From NCBI GenBank assembly GCA_010909725.1, contig JAACMV010000016.1:907501-971500 (forward strand): a DNA stretch of 64,000 nucleotides. The letters run 5' to 3'. Source of the stretch: Picochlorum sp. 'celeri' (taxonomy: Eukaryota; Chlorophyta; Trebouxiophyceae). The notes under the pieces are model-generated. The model worked only from the letters and a program-made list of their open reading frames with translations, did no database searches and had not been told where the DNA came from. Shown here one piece after another: positions 12,466-22,575 of this stretch (positions within the stretch are counted from its first letter, which is position 1; each line of letters opens with the position of its first letter). Both the position numbers and the translations under genes were made by a program.

Positions 12466-12830
12466 TCGTGATGATGATCATGGTGGTCGTCGCAGTAGAA
12501 GCATCTTGATTGCTGTTGGAGGCATCATTCTCTCATTTGGCTTTGCCATCTTATCCAGCCATGGATAAGATGGAGATGACCATCGCGGTGGCATTGCATT
12601 TTCAGGATGGGCTCCAGCCCTTCTTTAATTCATTAATTATAATTATTAGTAGTAGTATATCTGTAATAGAGGTTCCGAATCTGGACAAGTATACCAGTTA
12701 TCTACTGACAAAGGTATGTACATGGTATCACCACGAATGGTGTTCACCCTCTGGATACGCACGCATCAAGGCGAATAACTGCTAGTAACCCTCTTGTTAC
12801 TCTTGATATAGATATAGATATAGTAAAAGG
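12466..12830. other. Intergenic between the LTD-like copies
   Basis: 365 nt. It carries a (GATATA)3 array at 12805-12822 directly before the annotated start of copy 2. No other gene or RNA seen. Confidence 0.5.
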
Positions 12831-13292
12831 ATGATGATAGTAACGGGAATACAGATGACCAGGCGGAGTATGCCTCTGGTCTCTGCCACACAACAGAGAA
12901 GAAGAACAAGGTTGGTGACAGCACGACGAGGCAGGGAGTCGTCGATGCGATGCCACGCATTCTTCAACTTTAATAAGAATGCGGCCGAATCCAATGTCAC
13001 GACCAAGTCCAGGTCTGATTTTGATATGCAAGAGGTTGAGGATTATTTCAATTACATGGGCATGTTGGCAGCTGAAGGGAACTATGATTCTTTGGATGTG
13101 CTCATGGAGTCTGGGTTGGAGCCTGTGGATCTTCTCTTGTTGATGGCGTGCAGTGAGGATGATTTTCCCAAGGTGGAGGAAGTGTTGGGTGCTGGGGCGA
13201 ATGTTGGTGTGAAGAATCCAGCTGATGGGAAGACACCCATTGAGATGTGTACCAAGGAAGAGATTAAGGAGTTGTTACAGGCAAATGCCTAA
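12831..13292 (+). CDS. LTD/GDC1-like LHCP-import adaptor, plastid (copy 2)
   Basis: 153 residues if started at 12831. Basic transit-like N-terminus, then EDYFNYMGMLAAEGNYDSLD, EPVDLLLLMACSED, FPKVEEVLGAGA and an ankyrin-like tail (KNPADGKTPIEMC). The mature part aligns with copy 1 without gaps over about 90 residues but differs at roughly a third or more of positions, while the transit regions are unrelated. Both keep the YFN.MGMLAAEG core. The start is uncertain: ATGs at 12831, 12834, 12855 and 12870 are all in frame. A TATA-like (GATATA)3 array ends only 8 nt before 12831, so transcription would more easily supply 12855 or 12870. Likely plastid stroma, LHCP delivery. Confidence 0.82.
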   Translation: MMIVTGIQMTRRSMPLVSATQQRRRTRLVTARRGRESSMRCHAFFNFNKNAAESNVTTKSRSDFDMQEVEDYFNYMGMLAAEGNYDSLDVLMESGLEPVDLLLLMACSEDDFPKVEEVLGAGANVGVKNPADGKTPIEMCTKEEIKELLQANA

Positions 13293-13502
13293 GAGTGCAT
13301 CATTCATTAGTATCTACGAATAGGAATTATAGTATACATGTATATAGATATGAACATCGTCGTCGTGTCATTCTTTGTCTTCTAAAATTTTGTGCCATCT
13401 TCTCATCCACAGATGATGTTTCCTGATCACAAAACGCATCATGCCTCGTCTCTCTGACCCATTAAATAAACATTTCATACATAGATATAACTAATCGTCG
13501 CC

Positions 13503-14188
13503 ATGAATACAATCTTTTCGATGAAGAATACGATGAACAACGCAGCTGTGTTGGAAGAACGGACAAGGTACGCTTTGGTTCCATCTACGCAAGAGAGCCA
13601 CCGTTGTCATTCCACATGTGTAATTACAACAATTATGTCATTATTGTTTGTAGATCGGATGGTGGATTTGAAGTCTCTGTGAAGAATGTCGGTCCATTGC
13701 CACACGTTCACTTTCTCAGACACAGACCTTTTGCTGCCATCATCCCGGGCGATGGGGTTGCTGAGCAGGTCATCACGACTGGGTTGAACCAGTTTCTGAG
13801 CTTGTATAACGCAGCGTTGATTGGTCGTTTGGTGTTGACGTGGTTCCCGAATCCACCTCAGGTTATTGTGACTCCCTTAGCAACGATATGTGATCCATAT
13901 CTCAACTTGTTCAGAGGAATCATTCCACCTTTGGGAGGCACGATTGATCTGTCTCCCATCTTGGCATTCGTGGTATTGGATGTACGTTTGAAATGATTTT
14001 TTTACCTGATCACGATGACAATGATAATCATGATGATTATAATGATGTTGCAGTTGTTTACCAATTCTGCTGCGGCATTGCCAGCAGAGATGGACATGGT
14101 AGAAAAGAACAAGGTACATACAACATCTAGAAGACAAACTCAAGCAAAGGCGTGGTGGGCAAAGGTGATGAGCCACCGCGAATGTTAA
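13503..14188 (+). CDS. YGGT/YLMG family thylakoid-envelope membrane protein
   Basis: Three exons: 13503-13567, 13654-13981 and 14054-14188 (introns of 86 and 72 nt, GT..AG, frame kept), giving 175 residues. The core has the YGGT signature order: hydrophobic helix, RLVLTWFPNPP, TPLATICDPYLNLFRGIIPP, then GGTIDLSPILAFVVL and a second helix. YLMG proteins in plants and cyanobacteria act in plastid nucleoid distribution and division or cytochrome b6f biogenesis; which applies here cannot be read. The N-terminus looks like a short organelle-targeting region. The last 25 residues after the second helix could be altered by a further unrecognised splice (a GTACAT follows AAG at 14112). TGTAA signal at 14263-14267. 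Confidence 0.85.
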
Positions 14189-14304
14189 TGAGAGAGATGC
14201 AAAAGATAGTTGTTGGAGATGAAGAATAATCATGGCATTGTATGGCGTCATCAGTAAAAGATTGTAATACTATTTAATACGAGTATCAAATTATATTTTT
14301 ACAT

Positions 14305-15900
14305 ATGGGTATATGGATGAATTCATCTCGGCCATGCGTGGTCACTGTGAATCACATGGGTACCCACAACATGTCCATGTGTCGTTTACGCTGTCGATAC
14401 AAACATGCTGCGACGAGGATTCCTTCTTCTTATCAACTTTTGACTTTGCATAAAATTCGTGGGCATCATCGGGGACAACATGATGGTAGGAGAGGGCAGC
14501 TGACGATTGTTGCCTGCAACGAAGAGCCACCCTCGAATACTACCAATGTGTCTCACAGCAAGAGTGGAGAAGGCGCACAGCAAGACACAGCCATGGCGTC
14601 TTCTTCTTCGCCATCTAGTACAACATCGCCTCTCGTGTACGAGGGCATCATCTTTGATATGGATGGGACCTTGTCTGTCAGTTGTATTGATTATCAGCTG
14701 ATGCGTCAATCATTAGATATACCCCAGGGGGACTTGTTCACAGTCATGGAAACATGGGATGATGGTGACCGTATTCTTCGCAGCATGGATACGATTTTGG
14801 AGATTGAGGATGTGGCTGCAGGACAGTCAAAAGGCATGCCTGGCTTGGAAGAGCTGCTCTTGTATTTACAGGAGCACCCTGTCAAGGTTGGGTTGGTGAC
14901 TCGTAATACAGAGTATAGCGTGAATGCATTCTTCGAGTCGATTGGGCATGACTACAGAGATGTTTTTGATATCATCATGACGAGAGAGTTTCCATATGTC
15001 AAGCCAGATAAGAGATGCCTGACCCATTTTGCAGACGCATGGGGCATCTCTCCAGCTCGCCTTCTCATGGTTGGAGATTCAACAGAAGATGTAGAGTGCG
15101 GTAATGCAGCTGGAACAGCGACATGTCTCATCAGCGGGGGAGGAAATGAGATTACCAGCGAGGATGACAAAACAAAGCCCCCTCGGGGTACAATTCCCTC
15201 ATTTCAGGTAGACTCGCTGTATGAATTACAGCAGCGATTGGAAAAGAGGGATACAAAGCTGGGTTGGAATGAACTCTCACTCGATGATAGGGCCATGGAT
15301 GCTGGGGCACCATTTCAAGGCCTCGAGTTTTTCAACTTTATGTTTGAGAGCGATGCTGTGCAGGCTCCTGCCTGCTCCTTCCCTCGCCTCAGATCAACTA
15401 TACTTGAGACAGACGTAGATAACATGCACCCAGGAGATCGTATCCTACATCTTGGCTGTGGTGACGGATCATTGACCAAAATGCTCTTCAGTGCTGGTTT
15501 CAACTGTGTTGGTGCGGATGTGGGCACATCTGCCGAAAAGGCGCGCACACGTGGCCTCGCCACCATGGCCATAGACCCTACACTCTCCAAGATAGAAGAG
15601 GAGATCAAGGAACAGATGGGCGACGCCCTCTTCGACGCTGTGGTCTTCCTTCAGGACCACCCACACAACAGCCCAACTGCCACAGCACTCATCTCCTCCA
15701 CACAAGCCCTGTCCTCACTCCGAGCCTTGACCGCCAAAGGAACCGGCACCTGCATTTTTGAAGTCAATGTACCATCAAATGATGGCACTGCATTCTCAAA
15801 AGAAAGCTTTGTATCCACAGTAGCGACACCGTCTGGTTGGACAGTCATGTCTGTCGACCAGTCTGAAACGACCCTACGGTGCATTCTCCTCAACGCATAA
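14305..15900 (+). CDS. HAD phosphatase fused to a methyltransferase-like domain
   Basis: 531 residues, one exon. Residues 1-105 are a Ser/Thr/Arg-rich leader, probably a plastid transit peptide. Residues 113-290 form a HAD hydrolase of the phosphoglycolate/beta-phosphoglucomutase type: motif I FDMDGTL (nucleophile D118, acid D120), motif II VTRN (T199), motif III Lys in VKPDK (233) and motif IV GDSTED (D258, D262). Residues 370-531 look like a class I SAM-dependent methyltransferase: motif I RILHLGCGDGSL at 379-390, then GADVG as the acidic-loop strand and DAVVFLQD as motif IV; the C-terminal beta hairpin is also present. The catalytic set of the HAD part is complete. No catalytic claim can be made for the second part, where only the SAM-binding motif is clear. 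Substrates unknown. TGTAA at 15915-15919. Confidence 0.8.
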   Translation: MGIWMNSSRPCVVTVNHMGTHNMSMCRLRCRYKHAATRIPSSYQLLTLHKIRGHHRGQHDGRRGQLTIVACNEEPPSNTTNVSHSKSGEGAQQDTAMASSSSPSSTTSPLVYEGIIFDMDGTLSVSCIDYQLMRQSLDIPQGDLFTVMETWDDGDRILRSMDTILEIEDVAAGQSKGMPGLEELLLYLQEHPVKVGLVTRNTEYSVNAFFESIGHDYRDVFDIIMTREFPYVKPDKRCLTHFADAWGISPARLLMVGDSTEDVECGNAAGTATCLISGGGNEITSEDDKTKPPRGTIPSFQVDSLYELQQRLEKRDTKLGWNELSLDDRAMDAGAPFQGLEFFNFMFESDAVQAPACSFPRLRSTILETDVDNMHPGDRILHLGCGDGSLTKMLFSAGFNCVGADVGTSAEKARTRGLATMAIDPTLSKIEEEIKEQMGDALFDAVVFLQDHPHNSPTATALISSTQALSSLRALTAKGTGTCIFEVNVPSNDGTAFSKESFVSTVATPSGWTVMSVDQSETTLRCILLNA

Positions 15901-16492
15901 TACTATTAAAATGCTGTAATATTACAAGAACAAAAAAACAAAGTATACCTCACAGACATGGCCAAAAGAAGAATGTCCCGAATGTTCCACGGACACGTTA
16001 CGCTTTGCTTTGTCTGTCAAACTCCGCTTGGGTGGATGCTTTGCACTTGCATCGATCTTGTTCTGGTACTCCACTCAAAGCAGTGTCAATATGACGACCG
16101 CACCCACTCCAGGTGGCTTTAGAGCAACTTCCGCATGTCGACTTGAAACACATTGTGAATTCTTCCTTCTTCTTTCTTTCTTTCTTCTCACGTATATATG
16201 AAATGATAAAATAAACACTATTACCGTATGGTTGCAGTAATAGTAATAGGAATGTGAATTAATTCTGAGCCCTAGGGAGGGGACGAGGCCCTGTTGTAGA
16301 GCCCTTCATTCGACAATCATGACGAGAGTGCTCTCGAGAGAGAGAGAGACAAGAAGAAGAAGAAAAGACATACCTCTGGATGAATGTTCTTGTTGTTGTT
16401 GTTGTTACAATTGTTGTTGTGACAAAAGATTGCATTTCAAAGACCTGAATATACATATACATAGAGTAGAAACTACTAGAGAAAAAGAGAGA
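15901..16492. other. Intergenic, convergent 3' ends
   Basis: 592 nt between convergent genes. It has CT- and GTT-rich simple stretches (around 16165-16195 and 16388-16425) and a GA run near 16330-16360. No conserved protein or RNA gene seen. Confidence 0.5.
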
Positions 16493-18118
16493 CTAGGCAA
16501 ACAATGTGGTGTTCTTGGCAGCTTCAATCATGCTCTCCACTGATGCCACAATGACTGCCAAGGTGATGAGGAAGCAGAACAGATCAATACAACGCAGGAA
16601 TATTCTGTATGCCCTGCTTGGCCTGAACACACGGATGTAGCACGCAATTGGGAAATATACTGTCATGGGCCAGAACCCAATGGCTCCAACAAAGCCCAGG
16701 ATGGACTGGAAGAAGGGCAGCAAAACTGCCAAGAATGTCAGTAATAGCACATATATTGTTCTGTATACCAATCTGAGACCAAGACCCCGTGTACACCACC
16801 TGAGATATTTGTTTTTCACGTCTTTGCAGACTTTGAATTCAATCCATTCTTCCACCAAGACGAAATGAGGCTGTGACCACACCTGGTAGGCAGGAATCAT
16901 GTGTAGTACAACCATCACATTGGCCATATCCAATACCCATTGAGGTGCGATACCAGCATAATCAGTCAGGATGTATCCTGTGGGCATGTTATATCCCAGG
17001 CTTGCAAAGCCAGCACAGGATACTGCAATATAAAAGCCAGTCATGACGGCAACAGAATAGTTGACTGCTCTCTTCATCGATGTAATGGGCCCCGTATTCT
17101 TCCCCTTAGCATTTTGAAGAGTATCTTGAATTTCCAGCAGGATAATAGCAAACGAATAGGCAAAGAGCACAGCTCCAATCGAGTTTAAAATATTCCAGAC
17201 CTGTTTTGCTGTGGTGTTGAATTGCATGGGTGAGATTCCACCATTGGTGCCATGATACCCAACTGTAATACCAAACGCAATGATACTGTATCCAAATGAC
17301 ATGACAGCCCCGAATGCAGAGGCCCACCAGAAACTCTCCAACGTGGGAACTTGGGATAAGAATATTTGAACACCTCCAAAGATAATTCCCATGGCCCACT
17401 GTTGATTGAAACACCCACTCTCCCCTCCACAAGCTCCATCTGCAATGGCTTTCATTGATTCAGCTGCTGTAATAGTATACGCGAGGGCTGTGAGAACCAG
17501 ATTGGCTTGCTGAAGGATGGCAAGGATGATCATTCCAGGAACTCCCATCACTGTCCTGACCATCTGGGGGAATGTACGCTGACGGACACCATCTATGATG
17601 TAAAGATCAGCCAATAATTGACCAGTAAAAACGGTAATCCATGCGAACAAGACAAAGCATATGGCCCCGAGGATCCACCCCAAACTGGCCATGGCATATG
17701 GGAGCGCCAAGACACCCGCGCCAATCACGGCTGTAATGATATGCCCAAACGCAGTCCATGTATTCCCAGAACGCTTCACACCATCTTCGTGAATCCAGTT
17801 GCTCGATCTCAGAGTTTCAACACTGGGAAGTTCTCCAACGAGAGAGTTTAAACGATCTCCGTATGCAAGGTCTGCAGAGACCTTTCCCGAGGAGATGGGA
17901 ACGCTCTGTATAGGCACGTCGTCCGTGTTAAACTCCTGCAGCACGTCATCACGAATCGACGTTAGATTCGCAATGGCAGCAGAGTACCCCGACGTGAGTC
18001 GTGTACTCCCCATGCCAGATCCTCCATTCTCCAGCCCAGGTCCGTATCGAGAGCCCGTCGACCCTCGGCGCCTGACAGCAGCAGAGTCGCGTGACTCTTC
18101 CTTCCCGTTCAATTCCAT
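16493..18118 (-). CDS. Amino acid permease, AAAP/AAP family
   Basis: 541 residues, intronless. A polar cytosolic N-terminus of about 110 residues is followed by HIITAVIGAGVLALPYAMASLGW, the first-helix signature of plant amino acid permeases (AAP/auxin carrier superfamily), then about ten more hydrophobic segments to residue 530. Other family marks are LGWILGAICFVLFAWITVF, TVGYHG, AIILLEIQDTLQ (TM6) and FPYN-like loops. Such carriers are H+-coupled importers of neutral or acidic amino acids at the plasma membrane. The Ser/Arg-rich N-terminus may be a phosphorylation site region (inference). Divergent with the carotenoid dioxygenase gene across 464 nt. Confidence 0.9.
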   Translation of the reverse strand: MELNGKEESRDSAAVRRRGSTGSRYGPGLENGGSGMGSTRLTSGYSAAIANLTSIRDDVLQEFNTDDVPIQSVPISSGKVSADLAYGDRLNSLVGELPSVETLRSSNWIHEDGVKRSGNTWTAFGHIITAVIGAGVLALPYAMASLGWILGAICFVLFAWITVFTGQLLADLYIIDGVRQRTFPQMVRTVMGVPGMIILAILQQANLVLTALAYTITAAESMKAIADGACGGESGCFNQQWAMGIIFGGVQIFLSQVPTLESFWWASAFGAVMSFGYSIIAFGITVGYHGTNGGISPMQFNTTAKQVWNILNSIGAVLFAYSFAIILLEIQDTLQNAKGKNTGPITSMKRAVNYSVAVMTGFYIAVSCAGFASLGYNMPTGYILTDYAGIAPQWVLDMANVMVVLHMIPAYQVWSQPHFVLVEEWIEFKVCKDVKNKYLRWCTRGLGLRLVYRTIYVLLLTFLAVLLPFFQSILGFVGAIGFWPMTVYFPIACYIRVFRPSRAYRIFLRCIDLFCFLITLAVIVASVESMIEAAKNTTLFA

Positions 18119-18582
18119 CCGTTGTAAATCCTCAAATATTCGACAACAAAGTCTTCAAAATAGTATGCTTCAAAGATTGGCTCTACTATTGGAATACTTG
18201 GGAACCCTGGATATCAAGGGCCCACCGCTTCCTCCGAAACCCTAGTTCTCTTGCCACGAGGAGACTGTAACAGTTCAGGAATAGATCCTGACTCCTAGAA
18301 TTGATGTATTAAGAAAATATATGTATGTTGAGAGTGAAGTAGCAGTGCATGACATGCGATTTGGATGCATGCTCTGGCGATGTAGATGATCTCCGGAGAT
18401 TGGCTTCGGAAATAAAAACAAGGGAGACGGGAACAGTCTCCCAATCAAGACGACCCATTGATAGGACACATGAGAATAACACCAAGATACGTGATATGAA
18501 ATATCTTATTAGTCAGGGATTAACACGCTGTCTATTAAAAGATTCATCAAAGCTGAATCAAGTATAATAATAAGACAGTGTG
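18119..18582. promoter_or_regulatory. Divergent promoter region, permease / CCD
   Basis: 464 nt between two divergent genes. A CCAAT box lies at 18440-18444 on the plus strand. No gene, RNA or strong palindrome seen. Confidence 0.4.
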
Positions 18583-20298
18583 ATGAATATTTCTGTATCC
18601 ATCATCAGTCCCTCGAGGGCATTGTCGCTCTTTGATCGGCATGGAATTGAGAAATGTCGACAGTCTGTACCAAGAACAACGTGTATTCCATGTGGGCGGA
18701 ACAAGAGGACCAAGACATTGTCATCTGCGACTGATTCACCCAGTACATCAACTAGGAATGACTATAGCAGTTGGCCGAGCGAGGCAGCACGTCGTACGGC
18801 ATTTGGAACAACCCCAGGGGAGGTTGTCAACCACAGAGTTTCCGAGATTCGGGGTTCATTGCCTTCCTGGCTGCATGGGACATATTATAGAAATGGTCCT
18901 GGTACATATGAGAATGGAACTGATGGAGGAATGTTGCATTTGTTTGACGGGTATGGCATGGTTGTCAAAATCGACATGGATGGGAGGACGAACGAGGCGA
19001 CGATTTCGAATGCATTCGTCAAGTCCAAGGCATATACGAGGTATAAAGAAACAGGTGTGATGGAGTGGAGGGAATTTGGGACGCCCAAGGTGGTGGGTGG
19101 TGTGTTGGAGGAGATTCGGAATGTTTTCAGGACAATTGTTGGGAGCATTGGGATTGGGCAAGGGGTGACGGATAATGCGTCGGTGCATGTGATTCCGAGG
19201 GGAACTGAGATGTGGGCGATGACAGAGACGGTACCTGGGACGTACCGTATTGATCCAGAGACCCTGGAGACTATGGGGCGAGTGGAGTATGATGACAGCA
19301 TGGAGGGAACGCTGACCACAGCACACCCGCATGTCCTCAGCGATGGGCGTCTCGTGAATATACTCTCCGAGCCCGGGAAGGGATTCACGGTGTATGTATG
19401 TGATGGGAATGTGAGAGAAAAGATTGCGTATGTTCCGCATGCGAGGCCACTAAGCCCAGCGTGGATTCATGATTTCCCAGGAACAGACAGCTGCATTGTC
19501 ATTCCAGAGATGCCCTTGTACTTTAATTTATCGGCATTGACGCTTGGTACGAATGCGTCTCATTTATTTTTAGATTGGATACCAGAGGATGGGACTACTC
19601 TGCATATCGTGGATGTAGCCAGCGGGTCTGTGCATCGCGTCAAGGATGTGCCTCCTTGCTTTGTCTTCCACTGGGCCAATGCCTTCACCTCGGGCGACGA
19701 TGGTCAATACCTGAACATCGATGCGACTGTATATGATGATCCGGATATCGTGACACATCTTTTATTGGATTCCGTTCGGGCAGGGCCGGATACTGGACGG
19801 GAACTCCCCCCGAGTGCCCTGAGGAGATTGGTGCTGGAACGGTTGCCGAATGGAGATTTCTCTCTGGTCCGCAGCAAGGATGATGGTGCATGGCATCCAC
19901 TGTCGAATGATGAGAATCAAGATTTTGGAAATTTCACGGACTTTCCCACCGTTAATCCGTCGAAAAAAGGCAAACAGCACCGCTACGTGTGGCTCTCTGC
20001 TGCACAGAGACCCACAAACGTGACGAATGCATTGGTCAAATTTGATACTGAAACATCCCATGCCCTGCGATGGCATGAGCCCGGATCCCTCCCTGGAGAG
20101 CCATGCTTTGTTCAAAATCCATCTAGTGATGACGAAGATGACGGCGTGATCTTGTCGATGCTGATTGAAGGCGATTCTGGGGCATCCAGCGTGCTTGTCC
20201 TTGATGCCAAGTCCATGACGGAGCTGGCACGAATCCCATGCCCAATTCCAATAACCTCGGGATTCCATGGATCATTCGTTTCCCATACGTCTTTATAA
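18583..20298 (+). CDS. Carotenoid cleavage dioxygenase
   Basis: 571 residues from the ATG at 18583, with no intron. An N-terminal Ser/Thr/Arg-rich stretch (about 60 residues) fits plastid targeting. The RPE65/CCD fold marks are GTYYRNGPG and HLFDGYGMV. The four iron-ligand His are all present: H248 (TAHPH), H296 (WIHDF), H363 (FHWAN) and H562 (GFHGSF, ten residues from the end). These enzymes use Fe(II) and O2 to split carotenoid double bonds into apocarotenoids. The sequence does not let me place it among CCD1, CCD7, CCD8, NCED or BCO-type groups. TGTAA at 20327-20331. Confidence 0.92.
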   Translation: MNISVSIISPSRALSLFDRHGIEKCRQSVPRTTCIPCGRNKRTKTLSSATDSPSTSTRNDYSSWPSEAARRTAFGTTPGEVVNHRVSEIRGSLPSWLHGTYYRNGPGTYENGTDGGMLHLFDGYGMVVKIDMDGRTNEATISNAFVKSKAYTRYKETGVMEWREFGTPKVVGGVLEEIRNVFRTIVGSIGIGQGVTDNASVHVIPRGTEMWAMTETVPGTYRIDPETLETMGRVEYDDSMEGTLTTAHPHVLSDGRLVNILSEPGKGFTVYVCDGNVREKIAYVPHARPLSPAWIHDFPGTDSCIVIPEMPLYFNLSALTLGTNASHLFLDWIPEDGTTLHIVDVASGSVHRVKDVPPCFVFHWANAFTSGDDGQYLNIDATVYDDPDIVTHLLLDSVRAGPDTGRELPPSALRRLVLERLPNGDFSLVRSKDDGAWHPLSNDENQDFGNFTDFPTVNPSKKGKQHRYVWLSAAQRPTNVTNALVKFDTETSHALRWHEPGSLPGEPCFVQNPSSDDEDDGVILSMLIEGDSGASSVLVLDAKSMTELARIPCPIPITSGFHGSFVSHTSL

Positions 20299-20381
20299 AA
20301 GTGTTTTTTTTAAATGCATATACTAATGTAATGAAACTTGATATACCGTTCTTAGTTAAAGCAGAGAATCTGTAATGCAAG

Positions 20382-21674
20382 ATGAAACTGACACCCAGAG
20401 AATTTGCGGAATATACTGATCATGATGAAGACACCCTTGAACAAGCGACCAAGCTTAAATGCACGGGTAAAAATGTGACATCGGTACGCCTTGTTGTTAT
20501 ATATATTGGGTGCATGCCATGCCAATTTTACTATTTTTCTGTGACTTCTTCTTTGGAGCATTCATCGACGGCAGTGACTAATACATTATTGATTTATTCT
20601 CTCTAATAACAGATTACTGGATTGGATGTGTGTAAAAGGTTGATTCGGATCGATTTGTCCAACAACAACTTGACACTGGTGGATCCCATTGCTGCTTGTG
20701 ACAGTCTTCGGTGGCTGAATGTGTCCAAAAATGACATCACTTCTATAAAACCACTTCAATCTTTGGAGTCTTTGGAGGTTTTGAACGTGTCTCAGAACAA
20801 GCTTTGCGGAAAAGTTGGGGTGGGGAGGATGCGGCAGTTGAAAGCCTTGGTGTTGAATGGAAATGATATTGAGACCGTCGGTGGACTGGAGAAGGTGACG
20901 CGGTTGGAGACGTTGATTATATCTCATAATTCTATTCGATCGTTTGGAGGATGGATATCGCAGGCTACGTCGCTGCAGAAACTCAGTGCTTCACACAACC
21001 CAATAGAGTGGGATCAAGGCGAGTCCTGTGTGCAAGGGCTGTCAACACTGGTGCACATGAAGGAACTGAGGCTCAATCATACGGGATTGCGGAGAGTTCC
21101 TGCTTGCCTCGCGTCCATGAAGAGACTTCGGATTTTAGAGCTTGGGAGCAATAGAATTGAGAGTGTTCAAGATGTGCAGGCACTCAAGGCACTCCAGTCC
21201 ATATGGCAGTTGAATTTGAAGGGCAACACGGTGCAGTCGATTCCAAACTATCAGAGCACGATATTATCTCTTGTATCTGGCATTGATGTTTTAGATACGA
21301 AACGACTCAGACCCAAGAACAAAAAGATGGAGGCAAAGAACCTCCATCTTGGAGTGGTCCATGATGGAGAAGACGAACAACAACCACCACCGGCCAAGGA
21401 GCCAGAAGAAGAAGAAGCACAGCCAGAACAAAAACACAACGATGACAGCGTAGAAAAAGAAGAAGAAGAAGAAGATGTTCTTTCAGAAAAGGAATTCACT
21501 GCTCCTCTGGCCAAGAAACTGAAAAAGGAGAAGAAGAAAAAGACATCAAAAAAGAGTGAGGCATCTGCCACAGAAAAGTCAACCAAAAAGAAGACCGCCA
21601 ATACAAAGAGAGGAAAAGAAGCATTACAAGCAATCTTACAAGGGGGTTCTAGATCTTTAAACACAACTGTATAA
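20382..21674 (+). CDS. Leucine-rich repeat protein (SDS22-like) with Lys/Glu-rich tail
   Basis: Two exons: 20382-20483 and 20613-21674, with a 129-nt intron in phase 0, giving 387 residues. Exon 1 (34 residues) leads into about eight 22-24-residue leucine-rich repeats of the SDS22 type (LIRIDLSNNNL, LRWLNVSKNDI, LEVLNVSQNKL, LKALVLNGNDI and so on). After the repeats comes an LRR-cap-like LDTKRLRPKNKK, then about 120 charged residues with Glu runs and KKLKKEKKKK, probably a nuclear or nucleolar signal. Likely a protein-interaction scaffold; partner unknown. Confidence 0.85.
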
Positions 21675-21686
21675 TACTGACTACCA

Positions 21687-22214
21687 TCACAGAGTCTTGT
21701 AAGGATAAATGTCGCCAATAGAGACTATCACTCCATCCATACTCTTGTCCAACACAATCCTACTACCCAAACGAGAGTGTTCATCCAACGCATATGGATC
21801 AGCAACCTCCTTCATCCACTGCTCATCATCCCCACGAGGAGCAGGGATTGCATCAAACAACTCTGTTGGAATCTTCACATGAGCTTCCACTCGGCCCCTG
21901 CCCTCTGGACTATCTGCTACCGCTGCACCATTAATTGAAGAATACACATGATATATAGTTCCCCTCTGTACATGGATGCACAGAACCGTACCTTGAGGAC
22001 CCAGAACGTCCGTATGCTCCCGAATCAACTCGGCTAAAGTCTGCCCTTCAATCCCGGTGAAGGAGTGTCGATGCCCCTCTCCGTCAATAACCTTGATGTG
22101 AACAAGATGGTCATAGACGGTGCTCGTTGCCATGGAGCGTAATGGGTTTCCAGCCAGGCTCCATTGCCGCACCAATCTCCCAATGGAAGAGGCGATGCGC
22201 TGCTCTTGCACCAT
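21687..22214 (-). CDS. Cysteine-less ferredoxin-like complex I protein (C1-FDX-like)
   Basis: 175 residues with an Arg-rich, acid-poor N-terminus of about 30 that fits mitochondrial import. The fold is adrenodoxin-like: a beta hairpin (HIKVIDGEGHRHSF), a helix (QTLAELIREH), then VEAHVKIPTELFDAIPAP and, near the C-terminus, DEHSRLGSRIVLDKSMDGVIVSI. In true adrenodoxins the iron-sulfur Cys sit just before AHVKI and in SRLGCQ; here the last is Ser (SRLGS) and the loop has none, so no [2Fe-2S] cluster can form. Plant and algal complex I has a bridge subunit, C1-FDX, that is a ferredoxin-like protein with a degenerate site. Two other complex I genes are in this window. Convergent with the LRR gene (12 nt between stops). 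Confidence 0.75.
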   Translation of the reverse strand: MVQEQRIASSIGRLVRQWSLAGNPLRSMATSTVYDHLVHIKVIDGEGHRHSFTGIEGQTLAELIREHTDVLGPQGTVLCIHVQRGTIYHVYSSINGAAVADSPEGRGRVEAHVKIPTELFDAIPAPRGDDEQWMKEVADPYALDEHSRLGSRIVLDKSMDGVIVSIGDIYPYKTL

Positions 22215-22575
22215 GGTAGTGATATTAAATTATGGTGGGTGCTTGTTCCATGGCCGATGCCATGTATCCGGCAGATTCGGAAATGAAATCTATATTCATA
22301 TTACGGAGTTGACTCCGGGAGGGGGGATGCGAGAGTACGGGTACAACCCTGCGTAAGGAGCCTTGCGGGCTGTATAAAAAACGAATACAGATATTTCTGC
22401 TAACAAGGTGCAGTCTGGTATACCTGCAGACAAGAAAGAACGCGTAGACGAGCCAACCTTGTTTGTCAACGCTCGAACACGACGGCACCGTCTCATACTC
22501 TCTGTATACAAAGGCGTTTACCAATATATCTATTTTTCCTCTTCTCATGGGTGTTGTATGTGAGGGACCACGTTG
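22215..22575. promoter_or_regulatory. Divergent promoter region, C1-FDX-like / receiver-WD40
   Basis: 361 nt between divergent starts. A G-run CGGGAGGGGGG (22316-22326) stands out from the local base composition. No gene seen. Confidence 0.4.
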
